DNA from: Metaphire vulgaris
Taxonomy: Eukaryota > Annelida > Clitellata > Crassiclitellata > Megascolecidae
DNA length: 64,000 nucleotides
Reading direction: 5' to 3'
NCBI GenBank assembly: GCA_018105865.1
Contig: CM030836.1
Span: 17,934,503 to 17,998,502 of the forward strand
The notes beneath the pieces were generated by a model. The model saw only the letters and a program-made list of their open reading frames with translations. It was not told where the DNA came from and did no database searches. Shown piece after piece: positions 14,258-35,977 of this stretch. Both the position numbers and the translations under genes were made by a program. Positions within the stretch are counted from its first letter, which is position 1. Each line of letters opens with the position of its first letter.

Positions 14258-15076
14258 TACATATGCAACCATATGCAACACAAAATACTGACAGAATAAA
14301 GCTAGATTTAAAATATCACACACATTTTCTACCTCTTCATCCTCTTCTTCATCTTCTTCTTCTTTTCTCTGACCCAGGCTGTAATTCACCTGGTTTAGAT
14401 GCACTGGCAGGAGTCTTATCCTCATCATCATCATTATCACCTCCTTCCTCTTCATCACCACTCTCAATGCCTTTTTTAGCCTGTGAAAAGATAAATATAA
14501 TTAGATATCTCATAATGCAAACTAGTTCTCTGTTAGTCTTTAAGCCATCCGTGCAAAATTGCAAACCCCTATGCTGGAATAGCACAGCCAACGGCCAAGC
14601 CAAGGGTAAGGCATAAATAAGCAACACATACGTAGGCAAATCAATAATCAGATTAGACTGTCTTCTAGAAAGCCTTGTTGCCCATTGAACTTAGGTCAGA
14701 CCAAATGAAATGGTTCATTTTATCCACATCTGTGTCAGGTTCAACCACGCAAGTTCTACTAGAGAAGCATAATATAGTGCAATTTATAAATCACTCTCAC
14801 TTAGCTACAACATTCGTGCTTGCAAAATCAAAAGTAACAGACATGATACAATCTAGAGAACACCAAAAATGCAGAAAGTTAACTGCTTAATAATCTTATT
14901 ACCCTCCACTCCTGCTGTCTTCTAACTTTCTCTGCCTCCACTGCCAAAGCATCTTCGCTCGTAAAGTGTCTATGACCTCCCTTGTGTGACTTTTTCTTTC
15001 CTTTGATAAACAAAAGCATGAAATATGCAATAATTTTTCCTCATATGCATTATGTATCTGGTACACTTCTTGGCAT
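12220..15076 (-). CDS. PDAP1: PDAP1/HASPP28-like PDGFA-associated phosphoprotein
   Basis: Small acidic and basic coiled-coil protein known as a casein kinase II substrate. Exons in transcript order: 15067-15076 (tentative, MPR start), 14903-15000, 14333-14480, 13217-13353, 12574-12725, 12220-12299 (TAG 12220-12222). Diagnostic sequence: [15 protein letters not shown], then an acidic Asp/Glu stretch, [57 protein letters not shown] and a Lys/Glu tail. This is the order of vertebrate PDAP1 (181 residues); here about 207. The first exon is only a proposal: it would leave a 66-nt intron (15001-15066), much shorter than its neighbours. Exon 14333-14480 is 148 nt, so its frame changes inside it: the first part reads [14 protein letters not shown], but the end reads [11 protein letters not shown] one frame over. 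That may be an indel in triplet-rich sequence. Confidence 0.9.
13676..13860 (+). mobile_element. tRNA-derived SINE head
   Basis: Pol III box A-like TAGTCCAGTGG (13683-13693) and box B-like GGTTCAAACCT (13728-13738) with tRNA-like spacing. The surroundings do not form a tRNA cloverleaf that I can see. It sits in a PDAP1 intron. Confidence 0.6.
14219..14254. repeat. (TG)n microsatellite
   Basis: About 17 TG dinucleotides in a PDAP1 intron, close to the exon at 14333. Confidence 0.9.
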
Positions 15077-15512
15077 CTGGTTATAAACAAGTTTTTCATG
15101 CACAGCTATAATCTCAGTGTAGTCACAACCAAATAACTGAACCCTAATTCTGAATTTGGGAGACCAGCAATGAAGATCGCTTTATTTCCTGCACTCGGAC
15201 AGAAAAATGGAAGTCAATGCAGCGAATATTTGCATGGAAAATATATAAAGAACTATATAAAATCTTATCTATGTTGTAATAACCTTGAAACACAGGTTTT
15301 TAGCTATCGGAATTGACAAAATTCTGATAGGGCAAGGCAAAAATAAGTGCACACACACGAAGGTAAATTAATAATTAAATTAGACACATATGCTGTTGAA
15401 AATGTCCTGTTGAAGTTGAGATCTAACCTGGAAGATTACCATCTTTAAATATAACTAGATCCCTACTATTGCTTCACTTTTTGTACTACACGTGAATTCT
15501 GTAGGTCTAACT

Positions 15513-15982
15513 CAGTGGCTCCCAAACTTTTTCAATCTGCGATTTCCTTGAAAAGTCCAGATTTTCCCAAGCTCCCTGCGTCAAATTTTAACAAATAGAA
15601 TTTGCAAAATAGCAGCAGTCCAAATAGCTATCATCATATTTTCGATTTTTGCTCTTCTTCACACTTATTACTAGTTGATGATGTGCCCTCTTCATATTCA
15701 TTCATATTACACTTGTCGCTGTTTAGTAAAATCAATCAATTTCTAGTCCATACGAGAAAAATATTTGAAAACTTCTAAATTCATGCGGAACGGGAGGCGA
15801 AAATAGCTAGCGCTACATATATTTAATGTGGATTATACTATACCCTAATCGTTATAGAATTATAGATATAAGCGAATTTAAATGAAATAATTACGATTGA
15901 TTTGTAATAACTCATGGTTGGCTACCCTGGAAGGAAGCCACGGATGCTCAGAGAGCTGAGGCTCACAATTTGGGAACCACTG
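15513..15982. mobile_element. hAT-like non-autonomous element, 470 bp
   Basis: Ends CAGTGGCTCCCAAACTTT and TTTGGGAACCACTG form an inverted repeat of the classic CAGTGGTTCCCAAA hAT type. The flanks GTCTAACT at 15505-15512 and 15983-15990 are a perfect 8-bp target duplication. No transposase frame seen inside. Confidence 0.88.
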
Positions 15983-16624
15983 GTCTAACTTAAAAGCCTC
16001 ACTCACGTGGTATTTAAACCACGAACAAGCATCATAATTAAACTTCTTAGTTAGGCAATGTTGAGAAATTGAGAAATGCAGCCACACCATATACATACTC
16101 CAATTATTAAGCAATTTAAAAACCAATCTGCTAAAAGGCTGTGCTAATATGATATTTATTGCACAACTTTTTAATATCTAAACATATGAGATCCGAAAAT
16201 CGATACACGCAAACACATTTAGAGATTCATGAGAAACTGGCTGGAAAAATAGAAAGTCTAACAGAGAAAGTAATCGAATGTCAATCGACGCCAGATACCT
16301 CGCGGCATTTTTCAATTTCCTTGAAAATAACTGTAAAATTACTTTAATAAAATTTAAACTTTTCTTCTCAAAAATTTTCACAACATCTAAAAGCGCATGC
16401 GCAATCGACAGATGGTTTACCTTTACGTGTTGATCAGGTGAGACGGTCAACCATTCCACTGCATCAGCTCTGAGGACCGACCCAACCCAACCCACCACTA
16501 TTATGAAAAAGTCTGCCCCAACCCATGGGTCAACCGGACTCAACCCAACCCATGGACATCTCTTCATGAATGACCCCACCTTTGGCTATAGCTAGCCTAC
16601 TCCATACTTAAATTAGACGCATAG

Positions 16625-16692
16625 GAATAATGAGCTACTGCGAAGCTGCTTTTAAAGCGCTATAGAAATTCGTGATATTTTACTTACTTACT
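16625..16692 (+). repeat. Dispersed SINE-tail family, ...GAGATTTTACTTACTTAC
   Basis: One of at least seven copies sharing GCGCTATAGAAATTCACGAG-like sequence followed by an ACTTACTTAC tail. Others: 20955-20990, 28044-28085, 33128-33180, 34068-34100 on +, and 54555-54600 and 61240-61330 on -. A short conserved 3' end with a simple-repeat tail suggests SINE or LINE 3' ends. Confidence 0.6.
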
Positions 16693-16732
16693 TATGTTCA
16701 TTGCGTTTTATATGTTAGTCATCACTATGATG

Positions 16733-16910
16733 CAGTGTTTATTCTAGGCCTTCTCTGGGGGAATTCACCCCAGTTTTAAAATCCCCCCAAATTTTTTATA
16801 TGCTGGCTGGGGATGGAAATCCTCCCCCCCAAAAAGTGTGGAGACTCAGACCTTGTCCCCTCAAACATTTCAAAATCCCCCCAATGTCAAGGTGGCTAGA
16901 ATAAACACTG
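16733..16910. mobile_element. hAT-like MITE, CAGTGTTTATTCTAG family
   Basis: Inverted ends CAGTGTTTATTCTAG and CTAGAATAAACACTG. Flanks ACTATGATG and ACTGTGATG (one mismatch) look like an aged target duplication. The inside matches the copy at 60480-60881 in reverse orientation. Confidence 0.8.
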
Positions 16911-17613
16911 ACTGTGATGCTAGTGAACTTAGTGGTCGTTCAGCCCATGCAGATCGAGCAACAGAGTCGATTTTTCAAATAGCAAATGGTGTCGTACTAT
17001 TCTCACCCCACCGTTTTCTACCGCCCAGTTGTTAACTCAGTCTCCTACGGCAAACAACCATTCATTCCATGTTAGTCTGAAGACGCATATCTTTCCCCAT
17101 CTGTCGACGACGACAGACAACCATAAAAGACTTCCGCCTGACGACTGCTACAGAATACCTGCACATAGGATCCCGTTACCGTCGACAGGCCTATGCTTAA
17201 CGATCGGACAGGCATGTTTTGTATAGCCGATCGACCATAGTAGCCTAAATAATTAAACAAAAGTCGATAGCCAACGCTCAACTGAATGAATAGATCATAT
17301 GCAAGACTGGGCACGCCGCACGAACAACTTGAGACTGTTTAATTAGTACAAAGGTTTGTAAATTTCAATTGATATTGATCGACATATGAAGCGTAGACTA
17401 TAATATATAGCTTTTTATTCCTAACGACAATTTATCTATAATGACATCAGAACAAGGTCTAGAAGACCCGATGTCGACTGGTGAACGAGTTCTGCTGTGT
17501 GTGTGCAGGCTAAGCAATGATGTCGGCAGGTTTGGAACGATCATTATTTGTTCAGTATCGGAAGTGCAAATTTGAGTAAAAGCAGCAGAAGTGCCTAAGT
17601 TGGTGAAAGTTGT

Positions 17614-17806
17614 CAGGGCGTAGCGACGGGGAGGGGGGGTATATCGATATATATACCCCCAAAAAAAAATCAGTCTACCTTAAAGTTTTTTATGTGATTT
17701 ACATGTGGTTATATATGGTTTGTATGGTTTATGTGGTTTATAGTTAAGATTATACCCACCCAAAATATTTATACCCTCCCAAATCAAATTCCTGGTTATG
17801 CCCCTG
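17614..17806. mobile_element. hAT-like MITE, CAGGGGCGTAGC family, copy 1
   Basis: Begins CAGGGCGTAGCGACGGGG and ends GGTTATGCCCCTG; perfect 8-bp duplication AAAGTTGT at 17606-17613 and 17807-17814. Internal landmarks ATATATACCCCC and TCAGTCTACCTTAAAG are shared with 59157-59332 and 62865-63012. Confidence 0.9.
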
Positions 17807-18234
17807 AAAGTTGTGGGTTGCAGCAGTGCTTGCCTGGTACTTTGCGCTTGGCTGCGAAGGGTGAAGGAAAGCAACAGTTTCAAGGTTTAGATACTGACAT
17901 GAAATTTGAATCAGTTTGTTATTCGCAGAATGCATCGGTGCTTTGTTCATCGACTCGCAGATGACTGCAGAACTGAGCATTGCCTAAGAAATGTAATCAG
18001 TCCAATTTCTATAGTGCTTGAGAGCGTAATTCCTTCAAATTCATTTTTTCCGGTGTTTTTTCTCAGGCAGAGGAGCATGCAGATTCAGATTATAGGTAAC
18101 TATTGCACTTTTGTTGTTGCACAAGTTCTAATAATCTTGTACATCTTTTGCAAAATATTGTATTGTTCTGATTTTGCAGTCTCTGCTTTCTGTCACTTAC
18201 AGCCCGGAGGAGAGAGGCCAAGGAGGTCAGAAAC

Positions 18235-23044
<4,810 letters not shown>

Positions 23045-23864
23045 ATTATTACATCTTCTTCCTTCTGGCAACACAACAGTTTACCAGAATTTTATCAACA
23101 CCGTGGTCTGTCTTCTCGTACAGTGCAATCTTCTCTGGCATCTTCTGATCTCGCCTTCGTGTAACCTCCCAACAGCAGTGGTATTTTGTAATATTTTGCT
23201 TCAAAAAGTGCGATATTTCGTCCAAACCATTTTAATACTAATTCAAAACAGATTCTCAGGGTGAACTTTTGCGAGAATTTGCCTCTATAACTCTGACTGA
23301 TGTATTTTTGTTCAAATGAATAACTGAATAAGCCTATAACTTGCCATTTTTATAACTTGTCAACAGTGGTTCAGAGTCAGATGATGCGAAGTGAACACGA
23401 TGAGTTCAGGTTAGAAATGTCCTCTAATGTGATTTTTCCATAGAGCTCCTCCTTCCAGCCTTGTCTACCATGATGAGATAGGTTCATTTTGGCAAATTAA
23501 AGTAATATGCATAATTCAGAGTACGTATATTGATGTGATAACTATTTTGCTGTGATGAAGCCTAGTTTAAAGTATTTATATTTTATCAATGTGAAAAAAG
23601 TTATCATTTTACAGAACTTGAGAAGAGATAGTTATTATAACGCCTGGTATTCATTTTCCCATACAAATATTTTGTATTTTAATTAACAATTCATCACCTC
23701 TTGAGATAACTCATTCCACAAAAACTATCTTGCTAAGTTTGTGTTGCTATAGCTTTCTCAGCTAAACTGACGCCATAGAAACACTGAAAATATTTAGTGA
23801 TGTACTGAGGAGCGCAGAGTAAATACTAATTTAAAGGGAAAACTATTGGACATTTTGTTCTACT

Positions 23865-23870
23865 AATAAA
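23865..23870 (+). terminator. Candidate poly(A) signal AATAAA of sphingosine kinase
   Basis: First canonical AATAAA well placed after the stop at 23044, followed by GT-rich sequence. It implies a 3' UTR of about 850 nt. Confidence 0.5.
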
Positions 23871-24104
23871 GGTTGTGATCCCATGTAACCTTCAACTGTG
23901 CCTCTACTCAGGGGCCATTTAATTTGTGATCAGATCAATTTTGACATAGCAGAAAGCTCATGTGCCGCGGTGGGTGTAATTTGATTCAACATTTTGGTTC
24001 ATTGTGTACTGCAAATATATGGTTTAGATATAAGAAATTTAGTATTTAAGCATGAAGTTTAGCAAGTTTATTGGGTTAAATTTTATGCCATTTAGACCTT
24101 ATAC

Positions 24105-24197
24105 ACATTATTATTATTATTGTTATTGTTGTTGTTATTATTGTATTATTATTGTTGTTGTTGTTGTTATTGTTGTTGTTGTTGTTGTTGTTGTTGT
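24105..24197. repeat. (ATT)n/(GTT)n microsatellite
   Basis: Interrupted ATT and GTT triplets between sphingosine kinase and CatSper3. Confidence 0.9.
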
Positions 24198-25499
24198 AAA
24201 TTCAGTCATGAATGGATGATCACATGACTTACTTGTATATGAGAGCAAGATAGGATTGTTTTACCATTTTATTTTGGCCATGCAGCAGAACATTTGCATA
24301 GATCGTACTGTCATGACAATTCAGTTGATCATGTATGCATCTATTGATCATTTATATATCTGTTAAATATTTGTATCTATTAATCTATTAAATATTCCTA
24401 CTGCAGCATCCGCGGTATTTGCACTGCACATGTGTTTTATGGTTTCAAAACATTTGTTCAAACTGTCCAGCATTATACTGTAAACACTTCAGTGATTTAT
24501 CTTTGAGCCATTTCAGATATTGTCTTAATGTTTTTATATTGCATGTGATAATTATTTTAGAATATTTTTTCTTCAAGTTTATAGTGAATTTTGGCCTAAA
24601 AATTAATAAATTTGCAATGCTATGCTTTGAGGTTCTTTCATAAACATGTTGTACTATAATTGCATTTATTATTTTATAATTGTCCCACAATTATATATGG
24701 TATTATTTGTACCAGTAATTGCATTTATCAAGACTTGTGATACATAGATTACAGCATTTCCAGGGGAGTCATTGGGGGGGGGAGGGGCAGGGGAGGCCGT
24801 TCCCCCAAGGAAATGAAGAAATATTGTATAATTTATTCAATAATTAATAAATGTGAAATGTGCTAAAAATCGCCAAAAATTTGCGAAGAATTTCAAAAAT
24901 GTGCAAATTTACCAAAATTGGCCCAAAATTGTCAAAAATCGGCCCAAAATTTGGCAAAAAAATTATCTCACCTTCCAAGAAAATTGTGAAATGACGCTAC
25001 TGAGCATGTCCATAGTTGCCATTATGAGAATGTAACACAAAAGATAGAAATAGTAGGCGGGGAGCAGATAGTCTAATCTACAAACTGAGTCCACTGACCA
25101 CTAGCTGCTGTTAGGTAGTTTACTGTTTGTTGCATCAACAGTACTGAACTGTCACTAGTCTGGTTTTTAAAAGTGTGTTTGACAAATTTCTTCCATTTTT
25201 TATTTCTTGCTTTTAAATCGAATGTACTAGTTTTGAAAATACAGACACGGGCTTTATTTTTATGGTCAACAATTTATATATTAAATTTTGGCTTTGCCAT
25301 TTTGCATTTTTAAAAATTTGGCATGGTGTAGACTTGAGAATTTTTCAGAAGTTTTAGACTTTAAATCTGCTTTGAGCGCTACAATCTTTGAGGCACTATC
25401 TTGTACTGTAACACTGAATATATGAATTGATAGCAATGCATGTGCACTGTTATTTCTCATTAGAGTCATTATTATTAGATTCACATCTGTGTTAGTTCA

Positions 25500-26330
25500 T
25501 GAGTCAAGTTCCAAGAGGTCAGTCCAATGTTGGCCTGTTCCAGCTTAAATTCCACAGGATTGGGTGGGGTGCACGTTTCGTGACGTTTGACCCATCTACT
25601 GGCTGAGCCCAGTCCCCTGCGAGGGTAAAAATATGTTGGGTTCGCACTTCACTCGTCCTACCCCATTGAAGGGCAATAATTTTTGGATGGGAGTAGTCTG
25701 GCCCCCGCTGTTTTTGAAAAATGCGACCACTGGTCTAGGGCCTATATCTAAAAGATGGAAATGCTCACTGATTGAACAGCGTCAAGTTCGGGCCACGGAA
25801 AAGGCTCACCTGCTCAATGAGCATTTCAACGAGTCTTCAAAAGGGTGAAAACAGTGTTGGTAATTGGTCGCAAGCTTGGATGAAAAAGTGGGAGTCCAAC
25901 CCCTATGGCCTTCTATTTCCCTATATGGTAGCCTGTCAAAAAGTAGTGGACTCGTGCCTAGAGACCTAATAGAAGCTTAACCTATGGTGTGGTTTGGACG
26001 GTTTCAGCCAAATAATAATACAGCTGTAATAATATTAAAGACCACTGTCACTAGTCTATTCCAGGGTTTCTATAACTTTTTGTTATATGCAATCCATTTC
26101 AGCGGTTTTGTAACGTGACACGACCCTGCAAATTCAGTGTCGGCTAAAAGGTGTACAAAAACATTAAGCGTTTCAATGAATGTAGGCCTAAACGTCTATT
26201 AGACCGCTAAGCTCGAGTCCCCACCCACTTTTTGTGAGGCTAAGCTAGGGAAGTGGAAGGTGTGGGGGTCGGGCCCCCACATTTTAATCCAAATTTACGA
26301 ATCTGCTTGTATGGATTGATGTAGGCCTAT
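25500..26330. repeat. Cluster of dispersed repeat copies, GGGAAGGGGAAGGTATAGGG family
   Basis: The segment at 26210-26300 shares a theme (TTCGAGC... CTTTTTGAGAGGCTA... GGGAAGGGGAAGG... GGGTCCCACTTTTT) with 27850-27940 and 57985-58090 on +, and in reverse with 25885-25960 and 47950-48040. A GTTCGAGC box B-like word hints at tRNA-derived SINE ancestry. No gene is visible between 23871 and the CatSper3 first exon. Confidence 0.5.
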
Positions 26331-26470
26331 ATAAACTTAAGCCATTGAGGCATGCTTAAGTCTAAGCCTACTTGCATCTTAAATAAAAAAAAGAATAAAT
26401 AAAAATAAATAAATAAAATTAATAAAATTGATTGATTGATTGATTGATTGAAAAATCTTTGCGAAGCTAG

Positions 26471-26515
26471 TGACGTCATCGTGAGTTCACTCACGAAGAA
26501 GTGACAGTGACGTCA
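26471..26515. promoter_or_regulatory. Two perfect CRE sites upstream of CatSper3
   Basis: TGACGTCA, the full palindromic cAMP response element, occurs at 26471-26478 and 26508-26515, with a TTACGTCA half-match near 26532-26539. They lie about 190-230 bp upstream of the proposed CatSper3 ATG at 26702. CREB/CREM/ATF proteins bind this site. Regulation is inferred, not shown. Confidence 0.6.
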
Positions 26516-26701
26516 GATCCTGCACTAATCGTTACGTCAGTTATTGTGGCGTCGTCAGATAGATTTTGGCGACAGTTTAGGATTTGTTGCTTTGCCGAAG
26601 TCTACAGCGAGGACGATCTTCTCAGGGACAGAGTTGGACGCGTCTTGATCGTTGTAACTCGCTTCTCTGTTGTTCACGAAGGCGTGCGTGTCGCGGAGGA
26701 G

Positions 26702-31732
<5,031 letters not shown>

Positions 31733-31977
31733 TTCAGTAAACTTTTAATTGTAGCAACTGGATAAAAAAATGATAGACTTGACTGATGTTCTGAATATCA
31801 GATGATGTTGAATTCTGGAACAATTTTAATACATGACAGATATTTCTGTGGAGCTTTTTCTTATCTGCTATTCATAATAGCTAGATGTTCAGATATGAAA
31901 CATGTTGTAAAAGGAGAAAGACTTGCAACTATAGAAATCCAGTAGTGCTACAGAAGGTTCCATATTTCTGTGCAGAA

Positions 31978-32166
31978 CATTGGCGTAGCCTCAGAAGCAC
32001 AGGAACCCCCCCTTTATTTGAATCGACCGTTGTGTGATTTGTCCAAAATCGGCGAGTATTATGTCGAGGAAAAAGCACTTTAGAGCAGATTTGTTTTGCT
32101 TGATAAAACTTTGGCCGAAAAAAATGCTGAAGTCCCCTTTGTTCTGGAATTCTGGCTATGCCACTG
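31978..32166. mobile_element. hAT-like MITE, CAxTGGCGTAGCC family
   Basis: Ends CATTGGCGTAGCC and GGCTATGCCACTG; flanks GTGCAGAA and ATACAGAA agree at 6 of 8 positions. It begins 246 bp after the CatSper3 stop, so it may lie in the 3' UTR. Confidence 0.65.
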
Positions 32167-33412
32167 ATACAGAATGCATAGAAAAAATTTAAGCAAGCAT
32201 AAATTTGCAATCTGACCTAATTATCTCCGTCAAAAAGGAGTTCCATCAAGGATCATATATGATAATTATGAATCAGCTCAGTCAGCTCCTCGTTCCACTA
32301 TGTCGTTCTCTCTGTAAAATGTGAAATCTTAAAATATTTCATCATATTAGTATACAGTAATCATGTTTTGTTACTGTTTTGCCAAGTTATGTTTCATATT
32401 TAATTTACATGTCAGAATTGAAATAGAGTCAACACTGGCTTGTTGAGGAGGGGGGCCCTTTACTGGTGGCAGAGCCGGATTAAGCTCCTCTAGGCCCGTT
32501 TCACAAATAAATGTATAGCTCAACCCCACCCTCGGTCTTACAGAAAAGTCTTAAAATACAGGTGGTAAAAATGGAGTTACTGATTGTTGAAAATTAAATA
32601 TGAAAGAATGTAGTCGAATCATGAAACCAAAACCAGTTTAAATTGATGCAACTCAAATTAATAAATAATAAAATGCATACAGTAATTTGCAGTAATCAGG
32701 ATTTCATATATTAAAATCTAATATTTTATTCACAATACACAATTCTATAGCATACAATACATGGTAACATGTGCAGGGGAAAGATGAAGTAAAACAAGCA
32801 AAGGCAAAACTACAAGGCCTGCAACATAGGAAACAACAAGGAAACAGCGATCATTTAATTGTTTTATATTAACGTTATCATATTAGAAAGACTTTGATAT
32901 ACAAATCTGTTCCTTTTGAGCTACGTGGCTCCTCTACATTTGAATTTATATAGCTCCACTCTTTTATTTATTTGCATAGGCCATCATTCTTTTCACTTCA
33001 TATTGCGTCAATTTTGTCTCACTGCATATAATGGATTGTATTTATAATTTATATGGCTCCAATCATTGCAATGTCTTTATTATTTTTTGTAAGTCACCTT
33101 TATTTTACTGTTACTGTTGTGCTGTATTAAGGCGCTATAGAAATACACGAGATTTTACTTACTTCTTACTTACTTTTACTTAAAAGTATTAAATACCTGT
33201 TGACCACGTGATTTTGTTTAGTCGTTTTATTTTCACTCTTCTGTAGTTTTATTAGAGTAATTTTGTAGTATTCTAAATACTACGGAATAGTTAAATATAT
33301 TCTAATTCGACAAAATATAACCGGTAAATTCTACTTATTCTATTAATTTGTATGCATGAACCGTTTCGTTGTTACAATCATTTCAGATTGGTGGAAGTCC
33401 CCATCGACCCAC

Positions 33413-33840
33413 ACCCACTGGCCGATTAACGTTGGGACCGGCATCCCCACCGAAAGTACAGGTCTAGTACAGCGTCCCCAGCCTTGTGGTGCCGTTTCAA
33501 GTCTTAAAATTATTTGGCTGGTCCCAACTTCAACCAACGCATATTACGTTTGCTTTGTAAGGTTCGTTTGTTCGTGTGTATGTTCGGCTAAACGGACTCA
33601 TTTAGAGCATTCATATGCCGTGCTTTGGTCGTCTTTGGACGATGAGGAGCATATCCGTTTGATATTCGAGATTTTCTTGTAGGTTTTCGTTAATTTTACG
33701 AGTAAATATATAGTATATAATATAATATGTAATCTAAATAATTGTGAAGACTTGAAACGTCAAGGCACCACAAGACTGGGGACGCTGTACTAGACCGGTA
33801 CTTTCGGTGGGGACGCCGGTGCCAACGTTAACCATCGTAA
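33413..33840. mobile_element. Long inverted-repeat (foldback) element
   Basis: About 95 bp at 33413-33510 recur inverted at 33750-33840: shared words include GGGACGCTGTACTAGACC, GTACTTTCGGTGGGGA and CCAACGTTAA. The spacer is about 240 bp. Target duplication not resolved. Confidence 0.75.
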
Positions 33841-34501
33841 TACCCCACTGTTAAATCCAATAATTCAGTCCGATTGATCACATAAGAATAATAATAATGT
33901 GATTTAAAGTGGTTTAGGAACTAAATAAACCTGTGTGAAAACCACTGTAGTAACTATTCACATCCAATAACCTACTCTTTCGAGATAGCCTTTGAGTACG
34001 TTTACTGTTTCAACTGTCATTCCCACCTCGTAATGAATAGACAGCTGCTTCTGTACTACTCAGTAAGGCGTCATATAAATTTGCGAGATTTTACTTAATT
34101 TATGACTATGGTGGGATGGCCTGAAGGGTCTTATTGTCAAACTTCTATTGATTTTCGTTAGTTTACTGTAGTTTATTTAGCCTCATGCCAGCCTAGCTGA
34201 TGGCAATTTGACTTGGATCTGCTGAGGGCAGTGTATCATTTTTGTTTTCCAGAAGCTGCAGTATGTTCAAAGTTTGATTTGCCAAGGGGCTTGTGTGTTT
34301 AACCCTGCTACTGATCTGTGATGAGCCCCATTTGGAATAGAAAATTTTGGTTATAGCCTGTCTGACCTTCGCTGAGGGAAGGAAATTTTAGAGTGAGAAT
34401 CATCCAAGCCTTGTTGCTTTTTTGAAAAAAATGAGCATCAGATATCCATTAGTGATTGGAAGCTCACTGATGCTAATATCTTTTTTGATGTTAGTAGCTT
34501 T

Positions 34502-34774
34502 GTGCTCTTGGCTTTTGCACGTATTCAGCTGAGACGCAGATCTAATGATGCAGAGTTGAATTCAGTTGTTTGCAATCAGATACGCACAATCATGCAAGCC
34601 TCCCATGAAATTACTTTTATTCAGAAATATAGCTGCAATTTAAATTTTCTTGTTGAGCTTGGCAGATTGGATGATATGGCCGGCTATGCACATCTGCTGG
34701 AAACCTTTCATGTCCTTGATCCAAAACGAAAGAGACTGTTGGCTTGTTCCATTGTAGTTCTCATCCAAATCTGA
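34502..34774 (+). pseudogene. Unrecognised 90-codon open stretch, possible gene remnant
   Basis: Preceded by an acceptor-like TTAGTAG, it stays open for 90 codons with protein-like composition (IQKYSCNLNFLVELGRLDD, HLLETFHVLDPKRKRLL). I cannot assign a family, and no partner exon is obvious. It lies in the 31733-35977 interval, which otherwise holds repeats and AT-rich sequence. Confidence 0.2.
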
Positions 34775-35977
34775 TGCACTGAGCACCATCCTTGTTCTGG
34801 ATCTTAGTATTTTCAATCAAGACAGTGAGCTTGCATTGCAGAATTGCATTGTTGACCATTTACAGTTTTTCACCTGATATAGTGACAGCGATGTTTGCCG
34901 CTAAAATACACTTGCTACTTCATGGGTTCAGCAAATTCTGTTTTTGTTTCATGTTTGCGGTCATTTTATTGAGTGCTATAGTGTTCTGCTTTGAATGTAA
35001 TATAGTATATAAAGTACAATGTGATTGCTATGCATATAAACAGTGTGGTGTTTTTGAGTCTGACCAACAAAATGGGGGAATAATTAATCAGACCAGTGGG
35101 GAAGAATTTTTAATTGTTTCATTATGCTGAATAACCTAGTAAATAATTTAGTTACAGTATGAACTTTCACACCTTGCTATGTATAGAGTGGACAGGTGGT
35201 GGGGAGGGGAGTCAGCAGGCAGTGACAGGGACATTCCCACTCCCTCCCTACAAATATCACACTGCAGTGAGAGCAGTGTTGGAGTGAACCAAATGTTGCA
35301 CTTTTTTGTACTCAATGTTCTTATTTTGGTTAGTGTTGATTATTATGCAATTGGATATGACTATACAAGAATTGTCATTTGTTGAAGGCATGAGACATGG
35401 GAACAACTGCAGATGTACATTTAGAGGAGGTTACTGAAATGATTGTAATACATGTGCTAGATAACTTAGATAAGGAATTCATTGTTGCAGACACTCTTGC
35501 AGATGCCAACAGGTGTCTACAGTAGTATAATGTCCCACCTATTGAGCCTAATTAAAACAAAGGTCTAAGCTGCCACTTGAGATGCTGTATTGTTTTATTT
35601 TATTGGCATGTGCATTGTGCATACCATTTGACTTGGTTCTATTGTTATTGAATAGCATTTGAGACAAATAGTTTTGTAAGGGTTATTATTGAGATGACTG
35701 ATGCACCTGTGATCATGATATTGATAACGTGTAGTGATAACGATGGCCAAAAATTCAGAAAATTATACATACATTGCATTGAATTTATCAGCTTACTTTG
35801 TCCAGTCATCTTGTCCTAAATATAAATCCATTAGTAAACTTTGTCCTTTTAACTGTTATCAGGCGCCCAGTGTTTGCTTTTGCCAGCATATGGCTCTTAT
35901 ACCGAATTTTCCACACTGTGCATTTCTTGCAGGCATGAGAACTGTTAACCGGTGAGCGTGTCTTCTGATCAAGAAAG

